A DNA stretch of 64,000 nt from Paraburkholderia sp. (GCF_004298475.1 NZ_SCRP01000034.1:248001-312000), one strand, 5' to 3'; counted from the stretch's first letter, positions 26,090 to 35,310 are shown. Notes: generated by a model from the letters alone, not told the origin. A program made the numbers and translations.

Positions 26090-28511
26090 ATCCGGATCGC
26101 GCTATGTCGGGAGCGACCACGCTCGCGGCCATCTTCTGTCGGTTGACCACGTTTCCAATACCCCGCGCCGCAGCGGCTCCCAGATCCACTACGGGGCCCA
26201 GTCCCGCCGCGCGGCCGAGAGCGGTCAACCCGCTCAGTGCCACGCCGCGTGCACCGTTCTGCGCCATGTCCGCCAGCGCCCCCGCCGTGCCCGAGGTGTT
26301 CACGTTCGCGCCTGGCGGCGCGGTTTTGATGTTGCGCGCAACGTTGTTGATCGACTGAATCGTGTCAAACCCATCGGGACCGAACACGGCCTGCAGTCGC
26401 TGCACGTTGTTTGGATCGGTCACCAGCCGGTCGAACGTAGCGTGGTTGAACACAGGAACTTCGTCCGCCGTCGCGCGTGGCGTAGCCTTACTCTTGAGGA
26501 AGTCGGCCGTGGCGTTCCGCACGTTTTGCGCAATGTCCGGATTGTTCTTCTGCAGGCCTTGCATCATGTTCGTCAGCGGTTGCGAATTGGCTTGCAGCAC
26601 GTTGCGCTTGAAGAAGTTATCGGGTTCCACGCCGTTGATCGCGTCTCGATACCACGGATTCGCGTCGATGAAATCGAAACGCTGCTTTGCCGCCGAACGC
26701 GCGTAGTTGTACGCGGTCACGGCGTCCTGCCCTGTTGCGCCGTCGATCGTCGCGTTGCTGAGCCCGCTGCGGATCTGCCCGATCGCGTATTTGGCGTTCC
26801 CATCCGTCGCGCCCTGCTGGGCCCGTGACAACATCTTGTCGACCGCCATCATGTCGCCAGCCGTGAGCGGGAGCGCGCCGGTCTGCAACCCTTGATAGAC
26901 CCGCTGCACGTCGCCGGGGAGGGATTCCGGCGAGATAAACGAATCCTTGAGGCTCTGCGCGACTGGCTTCATAGCGTCCACCGTGTTCACAGCCGCCGAC
27001 GTTCCCCCGGTGTTCCTGACTGCGCTGTATAGGCGGGTGATATGGTTCGACCAACCGTTGTCGAAGCTGTTCGCGGCACCTATGATCTGCCGCCCAACGT
27101 CGATCGGTGCTGGCGCCTGATTCGCCCCGAGCGCGTCGAGGTTTCCGGCCAGTTGCGCGTTCTGGCGCGCCTCCAGCGCCTGCACCGTCTCGCCGACACC
27201 CGACACGCCGCGCCAGTTGCGCTCCTGGGCGAACTGCATCGGATCGCGACTGGCCTGACCGGCCGACAGTTCCACCGGAACCGGCAACGATGCCGCCTCC
27301 CCCATACGGGCGATCGTCGCTGCGGCGTTGGGCGATGGCGTACCGCCAGTGCGCAATGCATCGGCGATTTGCGACACCGGACCGGACATGGCGGCCGGCG
27401 AAACCTTGGACGGATCGACACCGGCTCGTTGCAAGACGTCGTTCACGACGCCCGCAGCGGCGCTGGATGCGTTCGACTGCGAACCGAGGATACCCAGGCG
27501 GCCGCGCATCGAATTGACCGTGTTCGAGAGGTATGGAGACACAAACTGGGTGAGCTTGGCACCAATCCCGCCGAGCAGGCCGCCAGCGACCGCGTCGACA
27601 GCTTTCTGAGGCAGGTAATTGACGTTCGGGTTGGATGCCCGGGCCGTCGCACCGTACGCGGCACCCTTGGCGGCATTCGCCAGAAAGCCGGTGCCTTCAA
27701 GCGCCTTGACCTCGGGAAGCGCCGCCATTCCACCAATGCCGCCGACGATATCGCCAGCGCCTGTCGCAACATCGTGCGCCGACTGATACGGCGCCACCTC
27801 GGCGTCCAGCTTCTGCTGCCCCTGCTGCGCGTCGTTCGTGAGCCACTGACCGACAGTATTGGCGCCGACGGCATTGAGCCCACGCCCGATGAGTTCCTGC
27901 GCCCCCATCGCCATCGAGCCGAGGCCGTGGCCGGCGCCAGCAGCGAGCGAGGCCACAACACCGGGGGACTGCTGCGGCTGCGCAGGCGCTTTCGCTGGCT
28001 GCTTATCCGGTGCGTCGGCGAACGCCTGCAATGTCGACAGCAAGTCCGATTTCGGGCCGCTGTAACCCGATGGCTGCTGACCGACGCTCGACTGACCGGG
28101 CACGGTGCCGCCACCGAAGTCCGGCACGCCGTTCATCACGTGGTTGACATACTGCGTAGGGTCGGCGTGCACGAACCCGCCATAGGCCTTGAGCGCGCCC
28201 TGGTATGTGCCGCCGTTCTGCTGCTTGAGCTGCTGAATGTACCAGTCGGCCGCCGCGCGCGACTGCTGCGGATCGAACGGATCGAACTTGACGCCCTGGT
28301 TGCGCAGCGCCGCGAGCGTGGACGGCAGGAACTGGTACGGGCCCATCGCGCCCGTCTTCGGATTCACGAGGTTCTTGCCGCCGCTGCTCTCCTGATTCTG
28401 GAGGTTATCCAGCATCGACGCGGGCGTGCCGTAGCTCTTCGCGGGATCGAATGTGGGCTGCTCATCCGACGCATCGACAAACGCCTGCAATGTCGAAAAT
28501 AAGTCACTCAT
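25974..28511 (-). CDS. Phage internal virion/DNA-ejection protein with N-terminal lytic transglycosylase domain
   Basis: 845 residues. Residues about 30-130 form an SLT-type transglycosylase fold: the catalytic Glu in NLQNQESSGG, GAMGPYQFLPSTL downstream, and ALKAYGGF near 105. The rest is Ala/Gly/Asn-rich with a hydrophobic glycine-rich region (about residues 180-310), as in internal virion proteins of podoviruses that enter the envelope during DNA injection. It lies just after a second ejection-type gene. Peptidoglycan cleavage during DNA entry is inferred. Confidence 0.75.
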   Translation of the reverse strand: MSDLFSTLQAFVDASDEQPTFDPAKSYGTPASMLDNLQNQESSGGKNLVNPKTGAMGPYQFLPSTLAALRNQGVKFDPFDPQQSRAAADWYIQQLKQQNGGTYQGALKAYGGFVHADPTQYVNHVMNGVPDFGGGTVPGQSSVGQQPSGYSGPKSDLLSTLQAFADAPDKQPAKAPAQPQQSPGVVASLAAGAGHGLGSMAMGAQELIGRGLNAVGANTVGQWLTNDAQQGQQKLDAEVAPYQSAHDVATGAGDIVGGIGGMAALPEVKALEGTGFLANAAKGAAYGATARASNPNVNYLPQKAVDAVAGGLLGGIGAKLTQFVSPYLSNTVNSMRGRLGILGSQSNASSAAAGVVNDVLQRAGVDPSKVSPAAMSGPVSQIADALRTGGTPSPNAAATIARMGEAASLPVPVELSAGQASRDPMQFAQERNWRGVSGVGETVQALEARQNAQLAGNLDALGANQAPAPIDVGRQIIGAANSFDNGWSNHITRLYSAVRNTGGTSAAVNTVDAMKPVAQSLKDSFISPESLPGDVQRVYQGLQTGALPLTAGDMMAVDKMLSRAQQGATDGNAKYAIGQIRSGLSNATIDGATGQDAVTAYNYARSAAKQRFDFIDANPWYRDAINGVEPDNFFKRNVLQANSQPLTNMMQGLQKNNPDIAQNVRNATADFLKSKATPRATADEVPVFNHATFDRLVTDPNNVQRLQAVFGPDGFDTIQSINNVARNIKTAPPGANVNTSGTAGALADMAQNGARGVALSGLTALGRAAGLGPVVDLGAAAARGIGNVVNRQKMAASVVAPDIARSGSSRATGFPRRLFPAGGMRLSDLAGIPANAAPADEQPGQ

Positions 28512-28577
28512 AATTTAACGCTCCCTGTGCTGGTCGACTGCTCGGGGTACGGCCTAAATCCCCGAGCGGGCTTATGT

Positions 28578-29342
28578 TTAGGCTCCTGCCGGTGTCCAGC
28601 CGGGCACCCCATAGTCGGCAGCCGCTCCCCCGCCGAACAGGTTGCCGCCGGAAAGATTGTTGAGCATGTAGTACCCCATACCGTTATTCACGGCACCGGT
28701 GACCGCGTTGCCCATACCCATGATCCCGGCTGCCTGCGCGTTCCCGGCTGCCTGCATCGTGTTCGCGACATTCGCACCGGTCTGCGTGGCCGCCTGACCC
28801 ACATTCGCGCCCGCGTTTTCGCCGAGGTTCGCGAGATTCGACAGGCGGTTGTAGATGTTCTGGTTCTGCGTCTGGTACTGGTTGAACTGGTTGCCGTATT
28901 GCGTCTGGTAGTCGTTGAACGCGTTCTGGAACGCGGTGCCGGCGGCCTGCTGGTTGTAGTTGACGAGCCCCTTGAGTGCGGCCCCGGAGAGCACGCCATC
29001 GCTGGCGGCCTGACTGTTCTGCAATGCTTGCTGACCCTGCTGCAGCTGGAACTGGTAGGCCGGGCTCATCAGCGACTGCCAGTTCGTGTTGTTGATCGAC
29101 GGCTGGATCGCCATCGGGTTGTTCAGTGCGCCCAGTTGCCCGGTCAGTGTCGAGAGCGCGGTGTTACCTGCATCCATGTACGGTTGCAGGTTTTGCTGCG
29201 TCTGGTTGAACATCGCAAGCTGCGCCTGCGTCGCGTTGTTCGCTGCGTCGGCCTGCGTATTGGCCGCACTTTCCGAGGCGCCTGCACCAACGAGACTGGA
29301 GACAAGGCCTCCACCTACAACAGCTACGGCTACTGCGGACAT
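28578..29342 (-). CDS. Phage DNA-ejection (P22 gp7/gp20-like) protein
   Basis: 254 residues from ATG 29342 with a strong GGAGGGT ribosome site. It starts with a hydrophobic Ala/Val/Gly segment (VAVAVVGGGLVSSLVGAGA) followed by a Gln/Asn/Ala-rich helical body (QLAMFNQTQQNLQPYMDAGN near residue 45, YQTQYGNQFNQYQTQNQNIY near 145), characteristic of P22-type injection proteins. It sits 66 bases upstream of the transglycosylase-bearing protein. The pair would form the ejected trans-envelope channel. Confidence 0.65.
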   Translation of the reverse strand: MSAVAVAVVGGGLVSSLVGAGASESAANTQADAANNATQAQLAMFNQTQQNLQPYMDAGNTALSTLTGQLGALNNPMAIQPSINNTNWQSLMSPAYQFQLQQGQQALQNSQAASDGVLSGAALKGLVNYNQQAAGTAFQNAFNDYQTQYGNQFNQYQTQNQNIYNRLSNLANLGENAGANVGQAATQTGANVANTMQAAGNAQAAGIMGMGNAVTGAVNNGMGYYMLNNLSGGNLFGGGAAADYGVPGWTPAGA

Positions 29343-29353
29343 ATACCCTCCTG

Positions 29354-30232
29354 TTAGCAAATGCCAGACAGCGCAAGCGCCTGGCGATAGTCGATAGTGA
29401 TTTCGTCCCCGTCCTGACCGCCGCGACAACCGCCGATATCGCACAACGCAACAAGATCGATATCGCCGTTGGCGCGCGACACCATTTCGGCATTCGGCGC
29501 ACGGGAATGGTTCGTGAAGCGACCGGCCGGCGTGCGCAAACCACCGATGCGAGCAGGCGCAATCAGTTCGCCAGAGGCGATCGGCGTCGTCGCGAAAAGC
29601 CCCGTACCTTCGATGGGAGATGGCCCAGTCTTCACGCGCCATGCACCGTGCGGGAACGGACATTGGTCAGCGGTCGATTCGGATATGGCCCGCGCGGTTG
29701 CTTCGTCGAAACCCGTCTGGAGCAACGCGGCGGCATAATCGGCGCGGTCATCCGCATGCTCGCCGGCACGTGCCAACAGCTCACGTTCCTGATGGGCTGC
29801 AAAACCTTCGCTCTTGTCGAGAAACTGCGCCTCGATCTTCTGGATGTCGGTTTCCTCGGTTGCAAAGATGTTCTGCCAGACAACATCCTCGATGACGTAG
29901 CAGCACTTCCGCCCCGGTTGCCCGACAAACATCATTGGCGCGACCAGTTCCTCCGTGCTGCCGTCATCCCGCACCATCCGTAGCCGGCCTTTCAGGAAAA
30001 CGTTCAGGTGCGCCGTCTTGTGCCGGTGGCCAACTACGAACGCGCCGGCGGGCAGGAACACCTCGCGAACGCATAGCCCCGGGCCGAAGTGGTGAATCAC
30101 CGAACACTGCGCTTGCGGGGCGTCGAGCATTGCGTGTTCGGCGCGCGTGAGATCGCGAGATCGCAACGCGTCGAGGATTTCATGATCGCGCCGCGCAACT
30201 CGGTCCAGCTCCTGCACATCAAACATTTCCAT
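29354..30232 (-). CDS. Cupin-SET fusion protein, predicted protein-lysine methyltransferase
   Basis: 292 residues. The N-terminal half (about 35-125) is a cupin-like beta barrel: FLPAGAFVVGHRHKTAHLNV with paired His, and GRLRMVRDDGSTEEL. The C-terminal 90 residues match a SET domain: SPIEGTGLFATTPIASGELI (SAM-binding G-x-G), FTNHSRAPNAEMVSR (the N-H-S motif) and GDEITIDYRQAL (G-E/D-E-I-T-I-D-Y). SET domains methylate protein lysines with S-adenosylmethionine. The gene overlaps nothing and lies 11 bases upstream of the ejection gene, suggesting a virion or early-infection role. Confidence 0.7.
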   Translation of the reverse strand: MEMFDVQELDRVARRDHEILDALRSRDLTRAEHAMLDAPQAQCSVIHHFGPGLCVREVFLPAGAFVVGHRHKTAHLNVFLKGRLRMVRDDGSTEELVAPMMFVGQPGRKCCYVIEDVVWQNIFATEETDIQKIEAQFLDKSEGFAAHQERELLARAGEHADDRADYAAALLQTGFDEATARAISESTADQCPFPHGAWRVKTGPSPIEGTGLFATTPIASGELIAPARIGGLRTPAGRFTNHSRAPNAEMVSRANGDIDLVALCDIGGCRGGQDGDEITIDYRQALALSGIC

Positions 30233-30244
30233 ATCGATCCCCTG

Positions 30245-30523
30245 TCAGTGCACCACGGGTCCAGACACTGCACCGGCTTGATCGTCAGGGGCGCCCGACT
30301 GTTGCGGCGCGCCTGACGACACAGCAAGCGATTCACCCTCCAGCCAGCCCTGCATCAGCGAAATGTCGGCGCACAGGATGCGTATGTCGTCCACGACGGG
30401 AAGCCCGCTCTGCGCCCGCTGGGTCGCAGCCAACGCTGTGGCGAGCAGTGCCCGAAAACGCGCGTGCGTCATGTTGACCGCGTTCAAGAGCCGGTCCCGT
30501 TGAAGTTGTTCAGCCAAAGTCAC
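30245..30523 (-). CDS. Small hypothetical protein (92 aa)
   Basis: GTG 30523 is chosen because AGGAG lies eight bases before it. An upstream ATG in the same frame has no ribosome site. The helical N-terminus (LAEQLQRDRLLNAVNMTHAR) and Gly/Ala/Ser-rich tail fit no known family. It is the first gene of the cupin-SET/ejection module, downstream of the candidate origin. Confidence 0.5.
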   Translation of the reverse strand: MTLAEQLQRDRLLNAVNMTHARFRALLATALAATQRAQSGLPVVDDIRILCADISLMQGWLEGESLAVSSGAPQQSGAPDDQAGAVSGPVVH

Positions 30524-30592
30524 GATGAAATCTCCTGTTGATCGCACTGCCTTGGTTACCCTGCTTTCTGGCTGTTAGCAGCCGCCTATACG

Positions 30593-30830
30593 TGGAGTCG
30601 TGGAGCACACATGGAGCACGCCAAACCCTTGCTGCACGGCCTCGGCTCCACTACTCCACTTAACTCCATGTAAAAAGATATAAATAGAAAATAAGCACTA
30701 CTACTTATGATCTTCACGCTCCGATTCGCACTCCGCTGCACAAACAGAAATTGGTAGTGGAGCAATGGAGTCATGGCGCAAGTCTTACTGGATAAGGCTT
30801 TCACGGCTCCACGTTATTTTTTGCGTGGAG
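30593..30830. repeat. Iteron cluster (TGGAG), candidate replication origin of the element
   Basis: Ten copies of TGGAG in 240 bases. Six are direct (30593, 30601, 30612, 30758, 30766, 30826) and four inverted (30646, 30654, 30664, 30807). Several are spaced 8 bases apart. They surround an AT-rich core (30669-30715). The cluster directly follows the primase-helicase gene, as origin-like repeats do in P4-type satellites. Outside this cluster the region (30524-30839) holds no gene. Confidence 0.6.
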
Positions 30831-30839
30831 CCAAGCCGC

Positions 30840-33254
30840 TCATGCCAAGTCGCTACCATCATCCGAACAGGCAAAAAACCGCGCATCCGCAATTTCTTGC
30901 GCGCTCGCTCGCGCCGCATGGGCTGGTTCGTCGTCGTCCAGTTCAATCTCCACCTTCATACCGTCCGCGAACGCATCTCGAGCCGCAGACCAACCGGACA
31001 TGACCCACTCCCGCGGGTTCGAACCAATGCGGACCTCCTTCCAACCAAACACGCGCTTGATCCACCGACCGAAAACCGCCTGGTTCACGATGAATCGCCG
31101 CCCCTGTACTGAATCGGCAAACACCTGATAGAGCGCCTGCTTGGAGAACCGCATGCTTTCCTCGGTCCACGGGCCGCCACCAATTTCCTGATTGGTGAGG
31201 CAGTCCCGGAAGAACTGCTCGTGCGGCTCGAACGTCGCGGCGCGCTGCTCACGCAGCCCTATGGTTTCCGGAATTGCCCGGATCTCGAAGCGGCTCAGGT
31301 CGAGCGCCGCGAGGAAGGTCAGCAGTGCCTGCAGTCCGGGTGCCGCGCTGCCGCGCTTGTGCCGGCGAAGCCCAGCGCCGTACATCTGGTCATCAATCGC
31401 GCGGAAGTACGCATAGTCCCGCTGGCGGCGGTTTCCGCACGTCATAGCAAACAGGCGCCGCTCGTCCGCTGTCGCCGGGAAGATCCACTCGGCGTTGCCG
31501 ACGAACATGAACCGCGTCAGCGACTGCATCTCGACCGCGTCCACACCCTTGCGCTCCATCATCGCGCTCGGGCTCGTGATCAGATGCTTGAGCGCACCCT
31601 CAGCCTTCTTGTCGCCAGCCCAGAACGACTCCTCAGCAGCGACAAGGAGCGCCTGCGCCTGGTGGGCATTGAAGCGGCCCACCAAGTGCTCGGGCTGGCT
31701 GACTGACAGCGCGTGCCGCCCGAGCAGTGCCGCCAGCACCTCGACAACCTTGGTCTTCCCGGTCCCCTTCTCGCCGCTGATCGCCACCGCGACGCCGGGT
31801 TTTTCATCGGGCCGCTGCACCATGTCCGCGCACCACTGCATGAAGTACCGGAACTGCTCGCGATTGCCATGACAGACGTTGTATTTGACGTGCGAGAGAA
31901 AGCGCCGGCAGCGCAGCCCCGCGCGAAACATCGTCATGCCGGGGAGCTGTTCGACGGCGAAGCCTCGCCAGAGGTTGTACCAGCCGCGCCGCGCGCCGCC
32001 GGGGGCGAACTCGATGCCGTCGAACGTGCGCCGCTCGCGGTGCCTCAGCCATACGTCGGCCACCGGCGCCCACTTCGTGGCCTCCCGCCCCTGCTTGTCG
32101 ACGCTTTCGACCGGCACGAGCTGGTTCGCGTAGTAGGCGCGAAATGCATCGAGCTTGATGAAATCAGCGCCGGACTCGTGTTCGTTCAGCACGGCCCCGG
32201 AACCGCCCAGCAGCACGTACGCGTGACGCTGGTTCAGCTCGTGCACGGCCTTGTCGGCAGGCGTGAGCTGAACCGGTTGCGCTTCGGTGTTCCCTCGCAG
32301 CCGATCCCAGTACCGCGCGCCCTGCGCCCGGCCAGAGGCGCTACCGTGTTGCCAGCCCGCCATCAGCGTCACGATGTCGTCGTGGGCGAACCGCCGTGCG
32401 ATCAGCATCGCGTACAGCGACAGGTCCATTGCGCTGCCCGACGTGTCGGCGAGGCCCGTCGTGCCGCCAGCCCATCGGTCGCGCAGCTTCACGTCCGTTT
32501 TCAGCAGATCCGCGAACCGGCGCTCGGCGTCCACCTCGCCAGTGTCGGCATCAACGCCGGCTGGCGGCGCGCCCGGCTCGTCTACTTTCACAAGCTCGCC
32601 GAGCTGCTCGAGGGTGAACGTTCGGGTCGACGCTGACACGATGCGCGCCATGCCCGGTGCTTCGGGGTAGCCCTTTTTGCGCTTCGTAGTCGTCGGCCAG
32701 TTCCACGTACCCGGCACGCGCATGATGCGGTCCACGTTGAACGTGCCGGGGCCCGCGAATGCCTCGCCGACCGCCTGATTGATGCGCTCGTAGGCATCAA
32801 GGCTGGCGGGCAGCGCGACTGGCTGGGCAAGCCGGAAAAACGCCTGCAGGCCGTTGCCTGAGTCGATCACGAACGACGCAACTGGCTCAAGCTGCGCGGC
32901 GTGAGTGCCGGTCAGGTGCACACGCGCCGCGTCGTAACTGCCGAATCGCTTGATATCGGGATCGCAGTCCGCCCACGCGAAGCGCGCCGCCGTCATATCA
33001 CCCTTGGCGGGCTTGCGATCGCGGCATGCGGCTGCGTTGGGCAACCAGTAGATATTGGAGCGCGCGGCATTGTGCTGGCGGGCGTACTCGATCAGCGCGT
33101 CGAGCTCGGCCGGCACGTCGAACGTCCGCGCTTGCGGTGCGCCACCGGCGGCCGCAATATGCAGCAACGTCAGCGCGCCCCCGCTCGGCCGTGCCAGTTG
33201 GATGAACTGCCGAAGCGTGTCGATGTCGACGGGGTACGGAAACGCAGCATTCAT
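30840..33254 (-). CDS. Primase-helicase (AEP primase plus SF3-type helicase, DUF5906)
   Basis: 804 residues from ATG 33254. Residues about 50-210 resemble RepB/AEP primases: RSNIYWLPNA, FAWADCDPD with the metal-binding acid pair, FVIDSGNGLQAFF, and RIMRVPGTWN. Residues about 500-640 form an SF3/DUF5906 helicase: Walker A SGEKGTGKTK, Walker B-like LLVAAEES, and the sensor FVGNAEWIFP. It would prime and unwind the element's own replication. It overlaps the upstream HTH gene by 4 bases (ATGA). Confidence 0.82.
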   Translation of the reverse strand: MNAAFPYPVDIDTLRQFIQLARPSGGALTLLHIAAAGGAPQARTFDVPAELDALIEYARQHNAARSNIYWLPNAAACRDRKPAKGDMTAARFAWADCDPDIKRFGSYDAARVHLTGTHAAQLEPVASFVIDSGNGLQAFFRLAQPVALPASLDAYERINQAVGEAFAGPGTFNVDRIMRVPGTWNWPTTTKRKKGYPEAPGMARIVSASTRTFTLEQLGELVKVDEPGAPPAGVDADTGEVDAERRFADLLKTDVKLRDRWAGGTTGLADTSGSAMDLSLYAMLIARRFAHDDIVTLMAGWQHGSASGRAQGARYWDRLRGNTEAQPVQLTPADKAVHELNQRHAYVLLGGSGAVLNEHESGADFIKLDAFRAYYANQLVPVESVDKQGREATKWAPVADVWLRHRERRTFDGIEFAPGGARRGWYNLWRGFAVEQLPGMTMFRAGLRCRRFLSHVKYNVCHGNREQFRYFMQWCADMVQRPDEKPGVAVAISGEKGTGKTKVVEVLAALLGRHALSVSQPEHLVGRFNAHQAQALLVAAEESFWAGDKKAEGALKHLITSPSAMMERKGVDAVEMQSLTRFMFVGNAEWIFPATADERRLFAMTCGNRRQRDYAYFRAIDDQMYGAGLRRHKRGSAAPGLQALLTFLAALDLSRFEIRAIPETIGLREQRAATFEPHEQFFRDCLTNQEIGGGPWTEESMRFSKQALYQVFADSVQGRRFIVNQAVFGRWIKRVFGWKEVRIGSNPREWVMSGWSAARDAFADGMKVEIELDDDEPAHAARASAQEIADARFFACSDDGSDLA

Positions 33255-33712
33255 GCGCGCACCTCGCGCAACCGCGTGAAGCCCAAGGCGAACAGTGGCG
33301 GCAGCGCGCGTGCGGCATGGAATTTGTCGAACGTGGTCGAACGGACAATCTGGCCGGACTCGTCGTACTGAACGAACGTGACGAGCTGCGCGGTACCTCT
33401 TTGCATTCCCGGCGCCGCACGCATCAGACGGTACTGTGCAACGCGATGCGTGCCACCTTCGGGCGTCATCTCGCGCGCCCAATTGGTCAAGATCGGGTGG
33501 CCCTGCCGACGCAGCTCCATCACACGCGCCGCAGGATGCATCACGTCGATCTCGTGCCGAGCATCGAGCGTGCTCAACGCGCCACGGCGACGCAGGAAAT
33601 CGAGAATTCGTGCGCGTTGTGCCGCCAGACTGTTGCCCGTAGAATTGACGGCGCTGGTCTTCTGGGTCGCGCCCTGCTGGGGGTTGCGGCCCTTTTCATT
33701 TTTGCTGGTCAT
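33251..33712 (-). CDS. Winged-helix protein coupled to the primase gene
   Basis: 153 residues. After a polar N-terminus, residues about 30-75 form a winged helix: AQRARILDFLRRRGALSTLD, then MHPAARVMELRRQGHPI, a fold seen in phage regulators controlling replication. The C-terminal part (TAQLVTFVQYDESGQIV) may be a small beta domain. The stop overlaps the primase start as ATGA. It probably assists replication initiation or regulates the operon. Confidence 0.6.
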   Translation of the reverse strand: MTSKNEKGRNPQQGATQKTSAVNSTGNSLAAQRARILDFLRRRGALSTLDARHEIDVMHPAARVMELRRQGHPILTNWAREMTPEGGTHRVAQYRLMRAAPGMQRGTAQLVTFVQYDESGQIVRSTTFDKFHAARALPPLFALGFTRLREVRA

Positions 33713-33723
33713 CGCGCGCCCCC

Positions 33724-33933
33724 TTATGCGAGGACTGCGCCGCGCGCTTCCGCGATCCGCTTCTGCAGATAGGCGTCGAGTTCGTGCTCGACGAAAATCG
33801 TGGTGCGCATGCTGAGCTTTACCGGCTTCGGGAAGTCAGCTTCGCGCTTGGCGCGCGCCCACAGTGTGCTCACGCCGATGCCGAGCTTTTCGGCAGCTTG
33901 AACAGGGCGCAGGCCCTTGAGGTTGACGGACAT
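33724..33933 (-). CDS. AlpA-family regulator
   Basis: 69 residues with a strong AGGAGAG ribosome site. The pattern LKGLRPVQAAEKLGIGVSTL then RAKREADFPKPVKLSMRTTI is the AlpA/phage Cox-like HTH. AlpA-type proteins activate satellite excision and replication genes in P4-like elements. It lies 11 bases upstream of the winged-helix gene, at the head of the replication operon. A palindrome at 33962-33981 upstream may be its operator. Confidence 0.75.
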   Translation of the reverse strand: MSVNLKGLRPVQAAEKLGIGVSTLWARAKREADFPKPVKLSMRTTIFVEHELDAYLQKRIAEARGAVLA

Positions 33934-33961
33934 CGACTCTCTCCTTAGAGGTTGTCTCGAC

Positions 33962-33981
33962 ACATGCAAGTTCGTGCATGT
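33962..33981. promoter_or_regulatory. Palindrome upstream of the alpA-like gene
   Basis: ACATGCA and TGCATGT are separated by six bases (AGTTCG), 29 bases before the AlpA-like start codon. It is a plausible operator for autoregulation. Confidence 0.45.
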
Positions 33982-34068
33982 CGATGTCCGTCATTAGATT
34001 TTCACAACCATCCCCCGCCGCAACCGTCTACCGTGTACCAACTTGGGGTAGGGTCGTGCGGGTAGGGT

Positions 34069-35217
34069 TTAGGCCTCCCGGATTGAGCCGTCATCGAGGA
34101 GGCGCTGCCAGGCTTTCGTGTGGATGCTTTTCGTCCATCCGGGGCCGGTGAGCTTGTCGCGCACATCGGCGGCCACCCATCGTTTGCCGTTGACCCGCTT
34201 GGGTAGCTTGCACGGGTCGTGCCCAAGTTCGCGAAGCACCCGCAGAATCTCTTGCTCTTGGTGTCGCTGCCGGGAAATTGGTTTGCTTGCGGGCGTAGTA
34301 CCCGGCACATCGGCGGGTGCATCGCGAATTTCAAAACGATACGACACCAGCCACTCCGGGTGGGCATCGAGCCATCGATTTACGGCCGCACGATCGACCT
34401 GCTCGTGCTTGGTACGCACACCGTGCTTCCAATGGGGAGCGGCCGGCATGTTGTAGGGGCGCGCGTCTGTGGGATCTCGCGGGTTGAGCGCCACGAGATT
34501 GGCGCCCGTTAGCTTTGATTTCGGATCTTCACGGAGCTTCTGGGATGTCTGGATGGTCCCTACGATCAGTTCAAGCCAGCTGACAGCGTCCTGGCCCGTT
34601 CCTTTGGCCAGATCCTGCGCAGCCTCGTCGATCGTTAAACGGCCAGCCGCGGCCTTCCGGGCTTCATGCCGCGCGTGTAGCTCCGTCTCCTTGCTTCCCG
34701 TAAGCCACCCGGGCAGCGGGTATTCGCATCGGAATGCCCACTCGATCGCATCGAGCGGCTGGATTCGCCAGACCCCACCGTAGACAGCTTCGCCCGGCCT
34801 GGCGTCCGGATTGCGGTCCCCGGGCAACGAACCGTCCCCCAGCGCATCCCGAATTGCCTTCTTCATCCCCTCCCGGCTGTGTTCCGGCGCAATATCGTCG
34901 CGGTCTGCATACCGGGGCACGCCGAGGCACAGGCCCAAAAGCTCAACCTCGTTCCAATGTTCAGCTTCGGCGAAATACGTACGTTCCTGCGCGTTGAATG
35001 CAGGCGTTTGCATGGGCGCGTAAGCCTCGGCAGGCTCGATCGGCGCTACGGTTCCGTCTGCTTTCGTGATCGAAGCACTGCCGCCACCGGACACCATTGG
35101 AGCTTGCTGACTGCCTCCGGCCATCCCGGCAGCTTGCACATATCCGCCGTCGATCTGCAGTGATTCGCTTGCTACACCTTGAGTTGCTGGATTGAATGTA
35201 AAAGGTTTTTGGGTCAT
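34069..35217 (-). CDS. Hypothetical element protein (382 aa)
   Basis: 382 residues, not recognised. The first 80 residues are Gly/Ser/Gln-rich and probably disordered. The middle (EAEHWNEVELLGLCLGVPRY near residue 85, and DAIEWAFRCEYPLPGWLTGS near 155-174) looks globular. The C-terminal 100 residues contain basic segments (KLPKRVNGKRWVAADVRDKL) consistent with nucleic-acid binding. It lies between the excisionase-like and AlpA-like genes. It could be a regulator or early protein. Confidence 0.5.
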   Translation of the reverse strand: MTQKPFTFNPATQGVASESLQIDGGYVQAAGMAGGSQQAPMVSGGGSASITKADGTVAPIEPAEAYAPMQTPAFNAQERTYFAEAEHWNEVELLGLCLGVPRYADRDDIAPEHSREGMKKAIRDALGDGSLPGDRNPDARPGEAVYGGVWRIQPLDAIEWAFRCEYPLPGWLTGSKETELHARHEARKAAAGRLTIDEAAQDLAKGTGQDAVSWLELIVGTIQTSQKLREDPKSKLTGANLVALNPRDPTDARPYNMPAAPHWKHGVRTKHEQVDRAAVNRWLDAHPEWLVSYRFEIRDAPADVPGTTPASKPISRQRHQEQEILRVLRELGHDPCKLPKRVNGKRWVAADVRDKLTGPGWTKSIHTKAWQRLLDDGSIREA

Positions 35218-35310
35218 CGCTAGTCAGGCCAGAATGTTGTTGTCGCCGCCAGCTGGCGGCCGCCGCTTTGCCTGATACCGTCGGCAGCGGTCTTGTTGAT
35301 CGGCGTTACG

